NCBI GenBank assembly: GCA_024305405.1
Contig: JAKNDB010000088.1
Coordinates: 186,001 to 250,000, forward strand
Length of the DNA stretch: 64,000 bases
Reading direction: 5' to 3'
DNA from: Dirofilaria immitis
Taxonomy: Eukaryota > Nematoda > Chromadorea > Rhabditida > Onchocercidae
Position 1 is the first letter of the stretch; every line of letters starts with the position of its first letter. Position numbers and translations under genes: made by a program. The notes under the pieces were generated by a model. The model had not been told where the DNA came from. It made no database searches and worked only from the letters and a program-made list of their open reading frames with translations. Below are positions 1 through 16,115 of this stretch, piece by piece.

Positions 1-841
1 GAAGAACGAAATTGATCTTTGAGATCTCATTATTTAAGTAGTGAATAAATCAAAATTTTCTGAAATCGAGTTGTTTTTGTTAGATTCATTTTATACTTAG
101 TATTGCATCAAAACATGGATGGAAAGACTACCGAGAGTGAAAGCCATATCTTAATTTGATTCAGCACGGATAACTTACATAAGCTGAAATACCTTAAGAG
201 AACGTTATTGGATATTAAGTAAGAAAATGATTGCAATCGAAAAAAACATCAAATTTACTTCCATAAATTTAGGATTTGATTTATACATATAAATATAGTG
301 ATAGAGATGTATATTGATTTAAAATATTCGTGGTTTCAGAGGTTTGCTTTATCCATCTAATTACAGTTTCTGCAACGGAAGTTATAATGACTGTGTTTTA
401 GAGAAATCAATTTCGATAGTGTATCAACGAATAATAAGCTGCAAAAAAATCATGCTGAATTGCAGAATGGTGCGCAAAATGATTTGACACGAGTTGTATG
501 TACTTCAGAGACATGGACACACCTTCCCCAGTCGTATGCTTTTACTTTTAGATCAGTTGAAATTTATAAATCCGGCACTTTATTGCATACTTCTTGGACA
601 GCATATATATGGACATCATGCGAAGTTAAAGACAAGGAAAAATAGATGAAATATAAGAAAAATTTGTTTTTTTTTTGATTATTATTGATTAATGTTAAGT
701 TTCTAATAATCTCAATTATTCAGGAAAAATCGACAACGTTTTACAAATTGCAGCCATCTAAACTATCAAAGAAAAATTTGATTTCGAAATTTTACGTATC
801 ATTTTTTCATTTAGATCATTATCCGCATCTCTCTATAATAG
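1..841. other. AT-rich sequence upstream of the first supported kinase exon
   Basis: No exon can be defended here. A stretch around 400-490 stays open on the + strand and has codon use similar to the linker exons that follow, so it could hold a further 5' exon of the kinase gene. I could not see a CRIB motif, which a group II PAK should have near its N-terminus, so the true start may lie left of the window. Confidence 0.4.
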
Positions 842-3534
<2,693 letters not shown>

Positions 3535-5399
3535 AATTATGGCTACAGGTTTTGTGAAAGTGATAGAAATCACAAAACTCTTTCTATTTTTATTATAGGC
3601 GCAAAAGAAATTTTCTTGTAATGTAGCCCATTCATGATTTTTGCGAACTTTAATCTTAAGAATTAATATTCTGTGATAATTCAACTGTGATTATATTCGA
3701 AAAATTTGACGCAAAACTTCACTCTTGTGACAACAGATTTTCCTAAAACGAGAGAAAGCGAAACTTCAGACATTTTCGCTGTGAAGCTTTATTTTTATCT
3801 ACCGGCAAAATTATCTGACGTTTTACGTGCCGTTTATGATGTGTATGAAAGTTAGTGAGATGAAAAAGTATAAAGTTATATATTTTGTGCCGTCTTTATA
3901 AGTTTTGAATTGCGATTTATTCGAATTATTTCTTGATTTGATGGACTGTATTAATTCTTTTGAATATTATTTGTTGATTTTCCGTAACCAGTATAACAAA
4001 TTTCCTTAAACGAGAAAGTTGACCTTTTTTCAGTCATTTTTTTGTAATTTATAATGTATTCCACTGCTAAGCACTGTATTTGTTTTTCTATACTACTAAC
4101 GTTTACAATATTCAATTATTATTTTCTAAGATCGTATGTTTCATTCTGTTCTTTATTTTGTATCTATATTACCTTTTATTTCCTTCCCTCAAGTGCTCCG
4201 ATTTGTTTTTTCCGTTTTACTTCCTTCTTATCGGTACGAAGTGTATTTAGCTGCCTTATCTGCCTTTCAACTCATGTTTTAAAAAGATTTTACATGTTAT
4301 ATGCTATCGAAAAATCAAATATTTTATAATGAAAATATGTCGAGATGACTGAGATATTTTTGTATTATTAAATATGTCGGTACAAGCAAGTGATTTGTGA
4401 TTTCATAATTAAAATCATCTTGATTGATATTTTTAAAACAATGAAATTGTGCTTTAATTATCAATCTTTCAATCCTGGGAAAAGTTTAAAGTAATAATCT
4501 TTTTCCAGCGAAACAATTAATTGCCTGATCTATTACTTCTGATATGATAAAACGCTATCCAAATTTCGTAACTGTGTATCGGAATTACTCTCATCGTCAT
4601 TCGGATACATAATCAAATTCAGCTTCAAATTTTCATCAAATCCTACTGACTGTATTTTTATATTCATCTGTAAATATTTTGTCGTAGATGCGGCGATGAA
4701 TTACGTCATAAAAACGCCTTCACCACACAACAAATGCGCTCACCTCAACTTCTCATTTCTCTAACAAAAACTTGTATCACAATTTTTGATGCCCAACATG
4801 AGTTATGCCTACGAGTTTGATTAAAGCAATATGAACGGTGAAAAAAGCCCTAAAACTTTTCGAAAAATAATGGATTGTCTTCCAACATCATCAAGTCGAC
4901 ATTTATCCAGAACAACAACAGCAGTACGGAGTCAAGAAATGAATTGATGAAGAGGGAATCAAACATCTTAAATTCTAATTGATAATGGAAATAATTTCGA
5001 AACCTTCAGTGGCGATCAGTAGTTGCGGAGGAAATTCTGGAACAATTTCAATCAGCACTACGCCTCCAAAAAATCCCAGATATTCAAAAAATAATTTGCT
5101 GACTTCTTGTCTAAGGGGAGATTTAAATAACAGGTGAGAATCGTTCTAATACTACCAATATTATTATAAAAGCAGATTGCCAATTTTAATTTTGACCGGA
5201 GTGTATCAATTAAAATAAGGGCAAAAATACGATCAGTAAACAAGCTCTAGCAATTCTTGGAAGAACTAGCCCAGTAAAACCAATTAAGGAGAAACATTTA
5301 ATGGAGGAAAAAAATCAATAGAACATAAAACAAAATGAGTATCATAGAGCGTTGCGAATGTTGCTGGAGAGATGATTTGATAGACCTGTTAGTTGAGAG

Positions 5400-5700
5400 C
5401 TATAAAATATAAGTACGGAACCAATATAGAATATTGTAAAGTAGCATGGCAAGGTAAACCTGAACGTATATACATACAGCACAGCAAAGAAGGGTTAAAG
5501 CAATGATAGAAGGATGATGTAGCTGATAGACCGCGGGGTCATTAGGATGCTAACAGATCTCTCCTGGAGGCGCTGGCTTTTTATATATGCGGACGTAGAG
5601 ATGTCATGGATGAGGCGTAGATACAATCACCTCTTCTATCTAAAATCGTGTACATGCGGTTTGAACCATGAGAAAATAAGAATTTAAGCAATAATACGTA
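5400..5700 (+). repeat. Dispersed repeat, copy 1 (inverted partner at 10846-11200)
   Basis: The block containing ACAGATCTCTCCTGGAGG and ATGAGGCGTAGATACAATCA recurs as its reverse complement near 10890-11080, with homology extending weakly to both sides for about 300 bases. It is slightly richer in GC than its surroundings. No coding capacity or terminal repeats were recognised, so the element class is unknown. Confidence 0.7.
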
Positions 5701-8700
5701 CTATTTGTTTAATCAGGATATTGGTAGGGGCTTGCTTCGGATTCCTTGAGATATTGTTAGAATAATCGAAATATTTTATAATATAAGTAGATCGAGATAA
5801 CTAAGATATTTTTATATAAATATCTTGATTCTTTCATATTTCAAAGACCTAATTGTCAACTTCTGCAACTCATAAACAATTTCAAAACTTGTAAGCATCT
5901 TCATCATCAACCATCTTATTAGTTTTCTAGTTATATGTAAGTTCTCGTCATAATACTCTTGATGGTTATAGCTTTGAAAGGTTCTAAATATTCTTATAAT
6001 CAATCATCGTGTCAGTTTTATAACTGTGTCAACTTATGTCAATTCTGGTCATAATACTCTGGAAAACTGTAAACATCCTCACTATTCATTTTTCCTCTTT
6101 TTTTTATCCTGTGGAACGGCTGCTCTGTTATTACTTGAAATCTCCCATATTATTTTCTTGTTATCGGTCTGCTCTGCGTTAATAAAAACTACCGTTATGT
6201 GGTTTCACCGCAAGAGTTACAATAGTATCGGTCAAGCGGTTCTCTTGCTATCCAGTCAAAGCACTCACGTTTCTCATTTCACGCAAGTAAAACGCAACAT
6301 ATATAGCGTGAGATTAAAACTTCTGTCTTAGACAAACAACAGACCGAACAAAATCTAGCAGATCTAAACTCAATCGAAACCCCAAAAAAAAAAAAAAATA
6401 TTAAACGTAGAAGAAAAGAAGATTTTATACATTTTATAATAAGCAACGCATAATGATGAGTGCCAAACTTATCTCAGAGCAACAAACAAAATGCTTGAGA
6501 ATAAAATATCAGCGATGTTTCAATTTCAAAAAAAACATGCAAATATTAAATGAAATGAAATATTCGTGTTTCCATTGTATATAATACTACGTTGTGTCAC
6601 ATCAAATATAAGAATGCATAAAAACTGCTGGCTCAAACAAAGAAAACCTCTATTCAATAACTATAATAAATTCAATCAATGAGGTATTTTAATTTTATGC
6701 AAAGAAATCCAAATGATCAATCCAAACATGCCAGAAATTCAGCAAGAAGCTTTGCACTATTCTATATGCAGTCTTATCTCAGTGCCGTCAAGGTGACCAC
6801 ACCCTGATAAAACTACAGCAGCTTTTAATTTTTTCTCACCCATAGAATACCTTATTTTCATATAATCTAGGTATTGTAATACAAATTCTATATTTGGGAT
6901 ATCACTTAGCAATCTTTCTTATCCAAAGATTTCGTTGAATCCTGTAGCGAAACGATTGAAAAACTTCAGAAACTGATGAAAAAAGAAATTAAAAATTGCC
7001 TTATTTGGTAATAAAACTCTAAAGATAAGCTTTATTACCGAGGCAAAATCGGTGTAATAGTTGACAAAAAAAAGAAATCATATTGATGAAAACAAATTGT
7101 TATCTATAAAAAAAAAAACAAGGCCAATTAGATGATTATAAAAATCAACGCAAAAACCTGGCATACTCATTGAAGCAAACTTTTTCTTTAAATTTATTCA
7201 ACTAGATGAGATCAAAATCTATGACCAAAATTTTCGTTGCTTCGTAGAAAAATTAGATCAATGATAGCTGAAAATGGATATACAAATGAATTCCATAGTT
7301 ATAATACAATATTAGTCAAATTTGTATATATTGTTAATACTGCCAATATTCTAGACATGAATCAGTTTTGGAAAGAAGGAAATCTGAAAAAGAACTTGGC
7401 AATTAATCTGAACTTTTGTTGCTTAAAGTTATATTTTAGAAAGTTCTACAAATCAATAACAAAATCATAACAGTCGAAATATTTCCCAAACTTTTCTTGT
7501 AAGAATGTTTCAACTGAATAGGAAATCATGCTCATAGAAAGCTACAAAATCACTATTTAGTCACAAATTCTAAAATCAACTCCAGAAATCATTTTGACCG
7601 ATGCGTGAAATGTAATGATCGACATGCGCTACTATATTAACTTATTTCCTGAAAAATAAAGCCTCAGCTATCATTTGCGCTTTTCCCTGCTCCATAATTG
7701 AACGGCATTTTAACTATTGTGGCAGTATTTCGCTTTGGTAGTCCAAAACACTCAATACTATTTAGACAATCAAAATTATAGTTAAAATAAATCCGTTGAC
7801 TTATTGTCCAAAAATCTAGCTTGGCTTCTAACATTAATAAAATAAGTTATTCCACCTTCTTTACTCTTTTACCACTTTTCCATACCATTCTTCTGTCATT
7901 CCACCAACGAACCATATGTTTGTTTCTATTAGAAAAATCACCTTTTCCTAGATTTAGCATTAGTTGCTTTGTCATTCATTTATAAAAATATTTTTGTCAA
8001 GCAGTTCATGGCTATAATCTCTTTAGTTAGGAACCATAAACAAGCTAAAACGATAAAGCGATAGAAATGTTTGATAAAGCGATAGAAATAAAAAGTTAGC
8101 TGAAGGCAAATTATAAATGGAAAGAACGATTAAACAAAGGCAAAAGATTTGATTACAAAAAAAAAAAATGAAATAGAATGTTCAAAGAGAAATCATATTA
8201 ATCGACTAATTGCAGAAATATTTTAGAATATAAATTGTCTTACTTTTTAATCTTAGTTTTACAAGATTTTGCTATTATCTATCATTCTGATGATGCATTA
8301 TCTTCTGTTGTAAGTTTCACAATCCAGTTAATTTAAGCTCAGCTTATTTGAAATTTTCAACAAAATTACGAAAATTACTTTCTCGGTTCATTTTTTTCAA
8401 CCACCAAATATTTAGCATAATTGGCCTGAAATCGTCAAAGTTTACAAACTTTTATTCAGCAATCTTCTCTTACTCTTACAATAAACATGATTAACTTGTC
8501 GTCATACCAATCTCGTTTATAGCAAATTCTTTTCAAAAAAACATTGCTACAAATTTTATATCGCATCATTTCAACACGCATAATTATTTTTCATATATGA
8601 AAAACCATATTATAAAGCAAATAAAAACTTGCTTTTCAACAGCTCCCAGGATTCTCTATCACTGTTGATTTTTTTATCATTCGATTTAATCTTTCTTCCG

Positions 8701-10845
8701 TTCACTCAAAATTAAAATTATAGAATGGCCGCATAATTCATATAGATACATGAATAATTTTTGAATAGTTTTATATCAGATAACCTGCTCTTTAACAAAG
8801 ATAAGAAAGTTCTCTTTGATAATTCGCTTCATTTACTATTGTTTGAATTTTAAAATCTTTAAATTTCCGACAAGATCACAATAGTTTAAGCAGAATTTTC
8901 GTGTGCCAATCGGTTGATTAATCAGTTTGTTTTCTATATTTCCAAAATTAACTTTTTGAGGAATTTTTAAATTCTATCTATCAGTGTCATAAAAAAACTA
9001 TGGATTGTCGTTTTTCTTTTCGCCTTTGCTTTTAAAAAAAAAAATCAAAAATTGAAAAATAGAAAAGGAAATTTTCGAAATTTCAGATTGGCAATAAATT
9101 TATTGATTATCTGAATTGTTTTCATGATATAAGTAAATCATATAATGTATCAAGAATTATTAAAAAGTAAGACAACAAATGGGATGACTACAAGATAGCT
9201 ACAAATAATGAGTAATGAGATTGACTACATAAACTGAAAAATCTTAAACGAATGAAGGATAGATATAAATAGAAGCAATATTAGAATAACCAATAGAATT
9301 ATATATGAAGAAAAGCCGCTTCTAAATATTTGCGAATTTTATTTTCAGGCACGATCCATCGCAGACAGATGCACCGCAAAAGCCGCTGGCAATGAAATGG
9401 ATGTGATGGAAAAATGAAATGACGTGATGGCAGAAATTCGGCATCTAAAGGCGATTAAAGTCTAAAAGAAGAGTATTTGAGGTATAAGAAGAGATAGGGA
9501 TTGATTCGGTAGCTATCTTTTACGTACTTTTTCTTCTTCATTTTCGCAGTCTTCTGTCTGACTTACCGGAAAAATCATTTCAATAAATGGTTAGAATATC
9601 TGCTTTCTAATCTCAAATTTGCATTCTCAAATTATCATAGCTATAATCACTTTCAATTGAGAAACACCGACTATCTAATATAAACTGATTTGGTCAGTGC
9701 TAATCGGACAAGCGCACGAAATGACTGAAGACGAATTAAATAAATTGAATTTATATTACAATTAATAATAAACATTATTGTTATAAAAAAACCGATCGAG
9801 AAATTCAGTGATGGATACGAATCGCAAACATCAAATTTACCTTCCAAAGAATAATTCTATAACTGGATTTAATCATACGGAAAAAAAAAGATTTATGTCT
9901 TCGGTGTCTATATGCTATCAGAGATGACACTAAGTTTTGGTTACCAAAGGGCAGAATATAAATCAAATAAGCCATAAATAAATGTATGACTTGTAAGCGG
10001 CGTGCTACTAAAATATTCAAGCGATATGGAAGTCGATAGAAATTTAATGTTGATTTATTTCTCCTGGAAAGTCTTTGAATTCGAGAAAAACGAATACCTA
10101 CAAAGCTAATTAATAAGTAATTTCGAAATCGATTGCAATATTCAAGCGCTACATTAAAAATGAATGCCTATTGGAAATATGAATTCAGAAGCAAAGAAGT
10201 TAGTAAACAGTCATTTAATCATCCAAAGATTTTTCAGGAAGAAATAAATCAACAAAGATTAATAGCAACTAGGAAACGAATTTGCTAAAGCAACGGCAAT
10301 AATGTAGAAAGAATTACCAGAATTTTGTTACACACTAAAAATTGGTTCGCATTGGTTTAAGTATTTTTGTAATTAATAGAAAAGAATCACAATTATGTAC
10401 CAGAATTATCAGTTATCAAAAGAATCATGATTATGTATCAAAATTATTCTGATCGGTAATTTAATTCGTCGAACAGCACTTTTCAACTCAGCTTTAATTT
10501 TCTATCAAACTTTACCAATTATATCTGCAATATTGATGTATAAATTATATTGTGTTGTGCTTGCGACGATAAATTACGCTATAATTAAGTCTTCAGCACA
10601 TAACATTCCTAACAAGAACTTTAGCGATATATGCTCCAAAAATTTTTGAAGGATTAATTTTTCTTCAAATTCAAACTCACTATTCTTAGCTATAATATGT
10701 AGGAAGAATATGTCTTTATACAAGAACTTCCTATGAGCATAAATGGATAAGAAACACAAATCATGTTTCCTATCAATAATTATTCCGATTAAATTATTGA
10801 AATCATTGCTTCCTAATGTACTGATTTATGTATATAATATGTAGT

Positions 10846-11200
10846 ACGTATCATTGCTTGAATTCTTCTTTCCTCATGCTTTAAACCGCTTATATACGAT
10901 TTTAGATAAAAGAGGTGATTGTATCTACGCCTCATCCATGACTGTACTCCTTGTTTTGGTTTACTCCTCTCTTCTTACTTATACATATCTTCTTCATATT
11001 GTAACTCCGTCTTTACGTCCTCATATACAAGAGGTCAGCGCCTCCAGGAGAGATCTGTTAACATTCTGATGACCTCCGCAATCGACTAGATACATTTTCC
11101 TTCTGTCGAGACTTTAATCCTTATCTTTCTTAATCTTCCTTATTTGTATAAATTCATTGCACTGCTTTATATTAATTGTATGTTGATCCCATACTTATAT
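10846..11200 (-). repeat. Dispersed repeat, copy 2 (inverted partner at 5400-5700)
   Basis: Reverse-complement partner of the block at 5400-5700, clearly alignable over its central 180 bases. A second, more diverged pair in direct orientation lies to the left of each copy (about 4600-4790 and 10475-10650), so both may belong to one composite, decayed mobile element. Confidence 0.7.
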
Positions 11201-12411
11201 TTTATTGTTCCAGTTAAGTAATTTCATCAACAGCTTTCGAACAATTAGAATATTTTGAAAAAAAAAATATTATGGAATTTGATAATTAATGATGGATGGA
11301 ATTGATATCATTCGAATTATGCATTCGATGATGAATTTTAATAAACAAAATTAATTGTTATTTCGTTTTATTTAACAATATTATTGATTATTAAATTAAA
11401 TTGATTTTACATTCAAAATTGAATGATAGATATGATAAAAAAAAAATAACATCAACATGATGATAGTTATTCAAAAATTTTTCACTTCGCCATGAAAATT
11501 TACAATAAAGACGAAATTGTCGGATAATTTCAATATGATATTATTTGTCATCATACAATTAAACCTAAATAAGAATATAAAAAAAAAAATAATAATGAAT
11601 ATAATCATCAATATAACACTAATATTCTTTAGCCTAATTTTTAATTATAATTAGTTAAAGAAAAATTTCACCATTTTGATAATGACGATATTAAAATATA
11701 AATCAATCGTCTTTTCTTTTTTTTTTTTTCCAACCAGTATAAATAAAACGATAATAAAATCATGAAATTATTGATGATATTAATATATAATATCAATTTT
11801 TCTTTATTTTTTTCCGTAGATAAAAATACTAATAAAATCATAAAATTATTAATTTAACAATTTAATTTAAGCTTCAAACTACATTCGATGTATACAAAGC
11901 TCAGTGAAAACAACGAAAGGAAGAAAGTAATGTAAGATGATCGGTGCATGAAAAAATACATAACAAGATAACAAAATCAAAAAAAAAAAAAAAAGATATG
12001 CCTATAATATAATAATATATTTGGATGTACCTATTTTGGCAAGTAATATGATAATGAAGGAGAAAACCCGTTACTAATTAATCGGTGATATGATATAGAA
12101 TTGTTAACTAATATATCTTTTTCAATCATGAATAATTATTATTCATATTATTTATCTGATAATGTAATAATTCATGTTAAATTTTTTCCTGTTCTTTTTT
12201 TTTGATTTTTTTTTCTTAAAATGATTTCATTTTCGAAATTTAATTTTTTTTTCATTATGGATTATATATGTTAGCATTTACAATTTACGCAATGAGTGAA
12301 TCTAAGAAAACAAATATTCATTAATAGTTTGAAATATCACTGAATTAAAGGAAGTGAATTTTCAAACTTAAAAAAAAAAAAAAGTAATATCAAATAGCAA
12401 TTTATATGGTA

Positions 12412-15400
12412 TTATTTTCGTAGTAAAAATCGCCACCGTTGTTTAAATGTAGAATTTTTTCCAACCATCTGACGATTATTCTATAACAAAATATGATAAA
12501 TGATTATGTGATAAGTATTCTCATCAATATTATAAACTATATTATATATGCTAAAATAATTTCATCAATCAAAAAAAAAAAAATCTTATTGAAATATATT
12601 TGCCACCAGAATAAATAATGGTGCATACATGAATCTGAAAACAGAAGCAACCGATGGATGTACAGTAGGAATCTAATAAGCTTATTGTAATATCAAACAA
12701 TAATAACATTAATTTTTTTTCCACAATTACAGTTTAAAAACTTCGCATTCATTGTGTTTAGAAAAAAAGGAAAAAGTTTATAAAAATTAGGAAATATTTT
12801 GAAATAATTAATACCTTCTTATCACTAATACGACGTTTAGAAGAATGCTGCGGTTCTTTTTGACAAATATATGATGCAACTTTTCGGCAGCAACTTTGAA
12901 ACCATATACCATCTTTGACATTCATTTTGGTACATGGTTGAATTAATTTAGTTACTGGTATTTTACCTACAAATTTTAACAATAATTTTATGAATTTTTT
13001 CAATTTTTTTTATCATTCATATTGAAAAACTATAATAATTAGTTATTCATTATTGGCATATTGTAGAATGATTACTATTGTATTATCTAGTGATAACGTT
13101 TACTTTATGATCACTAAGAGAAGTTATAAAATACTATTGAATATTGGCTTAGACTTGAGTAAATTATTTATAGCTATTTGGTTAAAATGAAAGAAAATGG
13201 ACCATTTTTCCAGCCTTTAAAGTTGTAGGATGTTTTATCAGACCATTCATATCCCTTCGATCTATCAAATTTTGCGCTACCAAGCCAAATTTCAGATGCA
13301 TCACGAGCTATTTCTGGAATGTGCAAAAATTATTGAATTAATAATTATGATAAAAATTATCAATTTTAATCATATAACTAAAATAAAAGATCATACACAA
13401 GATAAAAAAGCATACTACTTTTGAAGTCTATATTTATTGACTTTTGAAGTCTATATTTATTGACTTTGTTTTTTTTTTTTCTCCAAAAATAATCGCCAGA
13501 ATTAATTTACATTTTAATACTTTTATATTTTTAAATTTTTAAAAAGAGAAGTTATTTTAATGATTTTTTCTTTTTAGCTTGGAAATATTTGTTGAAAAAT
13601 TTTCGAAATCTTTTATATTTTGCCTTTGCATTCTTATCATCTAATATAATAGTTAAGGTATAAATTAATCACTTAGATGGTTCATCCTTTAGCAAGTAAT
13701 ATACTAATTAGCAAATTTGCGCCATTTTTTTATTGATAATGATTATTTGCGTAGATCTGGAATTTTGTGCTGCATTAACTTTAACTTTAAAATAAATATC
13801 AGTAACTTTAAAATAAATTTTTATAATATTAAGTATATAATATTATGATTTAATAATATAATACTGATAAGATTAATTTAGTAAAATCGATGTATTTCTT
13901 TGATTCGGTATTTGCTTAATGAAACACTACTTCTCATCATCTGCAAATCGTGTTTCCAATTGGATAAGTGCCATAATGACGGTAAGCAAAGTAAGGATAA
14001 CAATATAAAATTGTTAATATTGCTATTGATAGAAGTAATAAAACTATATTTTGATAATAATACGATACTGATAACATCAATAATATCGCAAAGATTTTTC
14101 TAAAATTATAATAGTGGAATTTTTTTTATCATTTTTAACAATTTAAATCTAATTTCTGATAAAATTTTAGTAAAATGATAGCATTAAAAAGTAATTTTTA
14201 TTATGCTCATTGAATAATTTTTGGCAAACCTATTTACATGTGATTTTACAAGTAAATAAAAGGTATTTGTAAGATTTCATTGATCTTATCATTTTGAGTT
14301 TGATAATAAAATTTGTGTTGCAAATAAAAATAAGGAAATAATCATACCTTTAATAAATTTATTTTCCTTCGAATTATGTATTGACAATTGATAGCCATCA
14401 TGTGTTCGGCAATGAAATTCAGCTTCAGTCCAGGTCATTCGTCGCGTGAAAAGTTTGTAACATTTTCGAGAGTGTGGTGAAAATCGCCATCCATCGTCGC
14501 ATATACTGCATAATATTGCTGCAATAAATTGCAAATTAAAAATTTCTGAACTTTTCTTTTGAAAACTTTCCTTCGACTTTTTACCTTAATAGTTTTTATA
14601 ATTGATTATTGAATGATAAAATAGAAAATATTAAATACAGGTTTTATGCAAATGCGTTAAGTTTTATTGCAAAAATTGGATACTATTTTAAGAATAACAT
14701 TTTGGTAATCTTAATATCATTTAATTTTACTAGCATCGGTCACTTGACAAATTGATAACTTTCATTAACGGACACATTAAATGATTATGAACTCATCCAG
14801 TTCATTTTAAAACTATTTTCATAATTTCCTTTTCCATCTAAATTTTAAATGTCAATTTCGAATTTTTCTTTCATTTAAAACTTGCATTTAGGGAGGGGGA
14901 ATAAAATTTCATACAATTTGATAAATTAAAAAGCTTTTTAAATTTAGTCATGAAAAGAATGTGATTGAATGAATTTCTTTTTTTTGGAATACTCTGTAAA
15001 GTTGTTATATTTCATTATTAATTATTTTATCAAAATAAAAATAAAATTTTTATTTGAAAAAAAACTAACAAAATTGACTTTCATTATTCAGGAGAAAACA
15101 TTCCAAAAAAGACATCAAATTTTACTATTTTCATCAACAAATTTTTATACAAAAATGAGATGAAAGAAAAAGGAAAAAACGAATCATTTTTAAAAGACAG
15201 CGAATAATTTTAGGCATTTATTATTAATAGATAAATTTGGAAATTTTATTTGAAATTGATAATTTTGTTTAATCAAGCAAGTATTATTTTGCAAAAACTG
15301 AATCAATTAAATTCATTGATAGTAATTTGCATTTAGCAAAAATTTTTATTTCATCAATTGATAAAATAAAAAAAAACCTTACCAGTAAAACATATTATAA

Positions 15401-15425
15401 ATATAAAAATTTGACAATTATTCAT
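12412..15425 (-). CDS. Secreted C-type lectin domain protein
   Basis: Five exons on the minus strand join in phase: 15425-15383 (signal peptide, MNNCQIFIFIICFT), 14518-14348, 13313-13203, 12966-12815 and a tentative last exon 12468-12412 (basic tail, TAA), total 178 codons. The domain begins CDDGWRFSPHSRKCYKLF, continues TWTEAEFHCR and LSIHNSKEN, then IWLGSAKFD, EWSDKTSYNFKGW, and ends GIWFQSCCRKVASYICQK. This is the standard long-form CTLD with its outer and inner cysteines. Such proteins are secreted and bind glycans or surfaces in nematodes. The position of the usual WND calcium ligand reads WFQ and no EPN/QPD is seen, so calcium-dependent sugar binding is doubtful. The donor after exon 3 (GTCCAT) is weak; the last exon is the least certain part. 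Confidence 0.82.
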
Positions 15426-15624
15426 ATCGTTTCTTAGCTTGCAAATATTTTTCAATTTCACTGAAATTAAATTTCAATACGATTTATATTTTCAATTAAA
15501 TTAGATGCTAAACATATGCTCATTTATATATACTTCCGCAAATATACAATTATTATAGCCGTTTTGAAAAAGTTTTAGAATAAATTGTTAGACATAAAAT
15601 ATGAATGAATGAATGAATGACTAC

Positions 15625-16115
15625 TATATAGACATCATTTAATCGAATCATAATGATATATACAAATTCTGTTATCGAATAATTTCTAGTTTTTGCAAAA
15701 ATAATATATGGTATACTAAGAAGGATAAAGGTCAAATTTTGTGAACAAGCGGAATATTAACATCAAAATATTATAATTAAATAAAATCTATATAGATATC
15801 ATTTAATCGAATCATAATGATATATACAAATTCTGTTATCGAATAATTTCTAGTTTTTGCAAAAATAATATATGGTATACTAAGAAGGATAAAGGTCAAA
15901 TTTTGTGAACAAGCGGAATATTAACATCAAAATATTATAATTAAATAAAATCTATATAGATATCATTTAATCGAATCATCATAATGATATATACAAATTC
16001 TGTTATCAAATAATTTCTAGTTTTTGCAAAAATAATATATAGTATACTAAGAAGGATAAAGGTCAAATTTTGTGAACAAGCGGAATATTAACATCAAAAT
16101 ATTATAATATAAATA
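15625..16115. repeat. Tandem repeat, 3 copies of ~164 bp
   Basis: The segment starting GATATCATTTAATCGAATC repeats with a period of 164 bases, near-identical in the first two copies and with a 3-base expansion in the third. A (GAAT)n tract at 15601-15620 abuts the first copy. The copies hold no consistent reading frame. Confidence 0.93.

Larger units (their letters stand above)
3535..12411. other. Gene-poor AT-rich interval with diverged repeats
   Basis: About 8.9 kb with no gene I can support. Reading frames are short and biased to Phe/Ile/Lys/Asn as random AT-rich DNA would be. It contains a diverged dispersed repeat in two places (annotated separately) and many poly-A/T runs. A lone exon-like patch lies at 9353-9406: it follows a TTTTCAG acceptor and reads ARSIADRCTAKAAGNE before a stop, with nothing convincing around it. 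Confidence 0.6.

Noticed and set aside
4054..4329. 91-codon Phe/Ser/Cys-rich open frame
   Set aside because: It has the composition of random T-rich DNA, with no domain, splice context or homology recognised.
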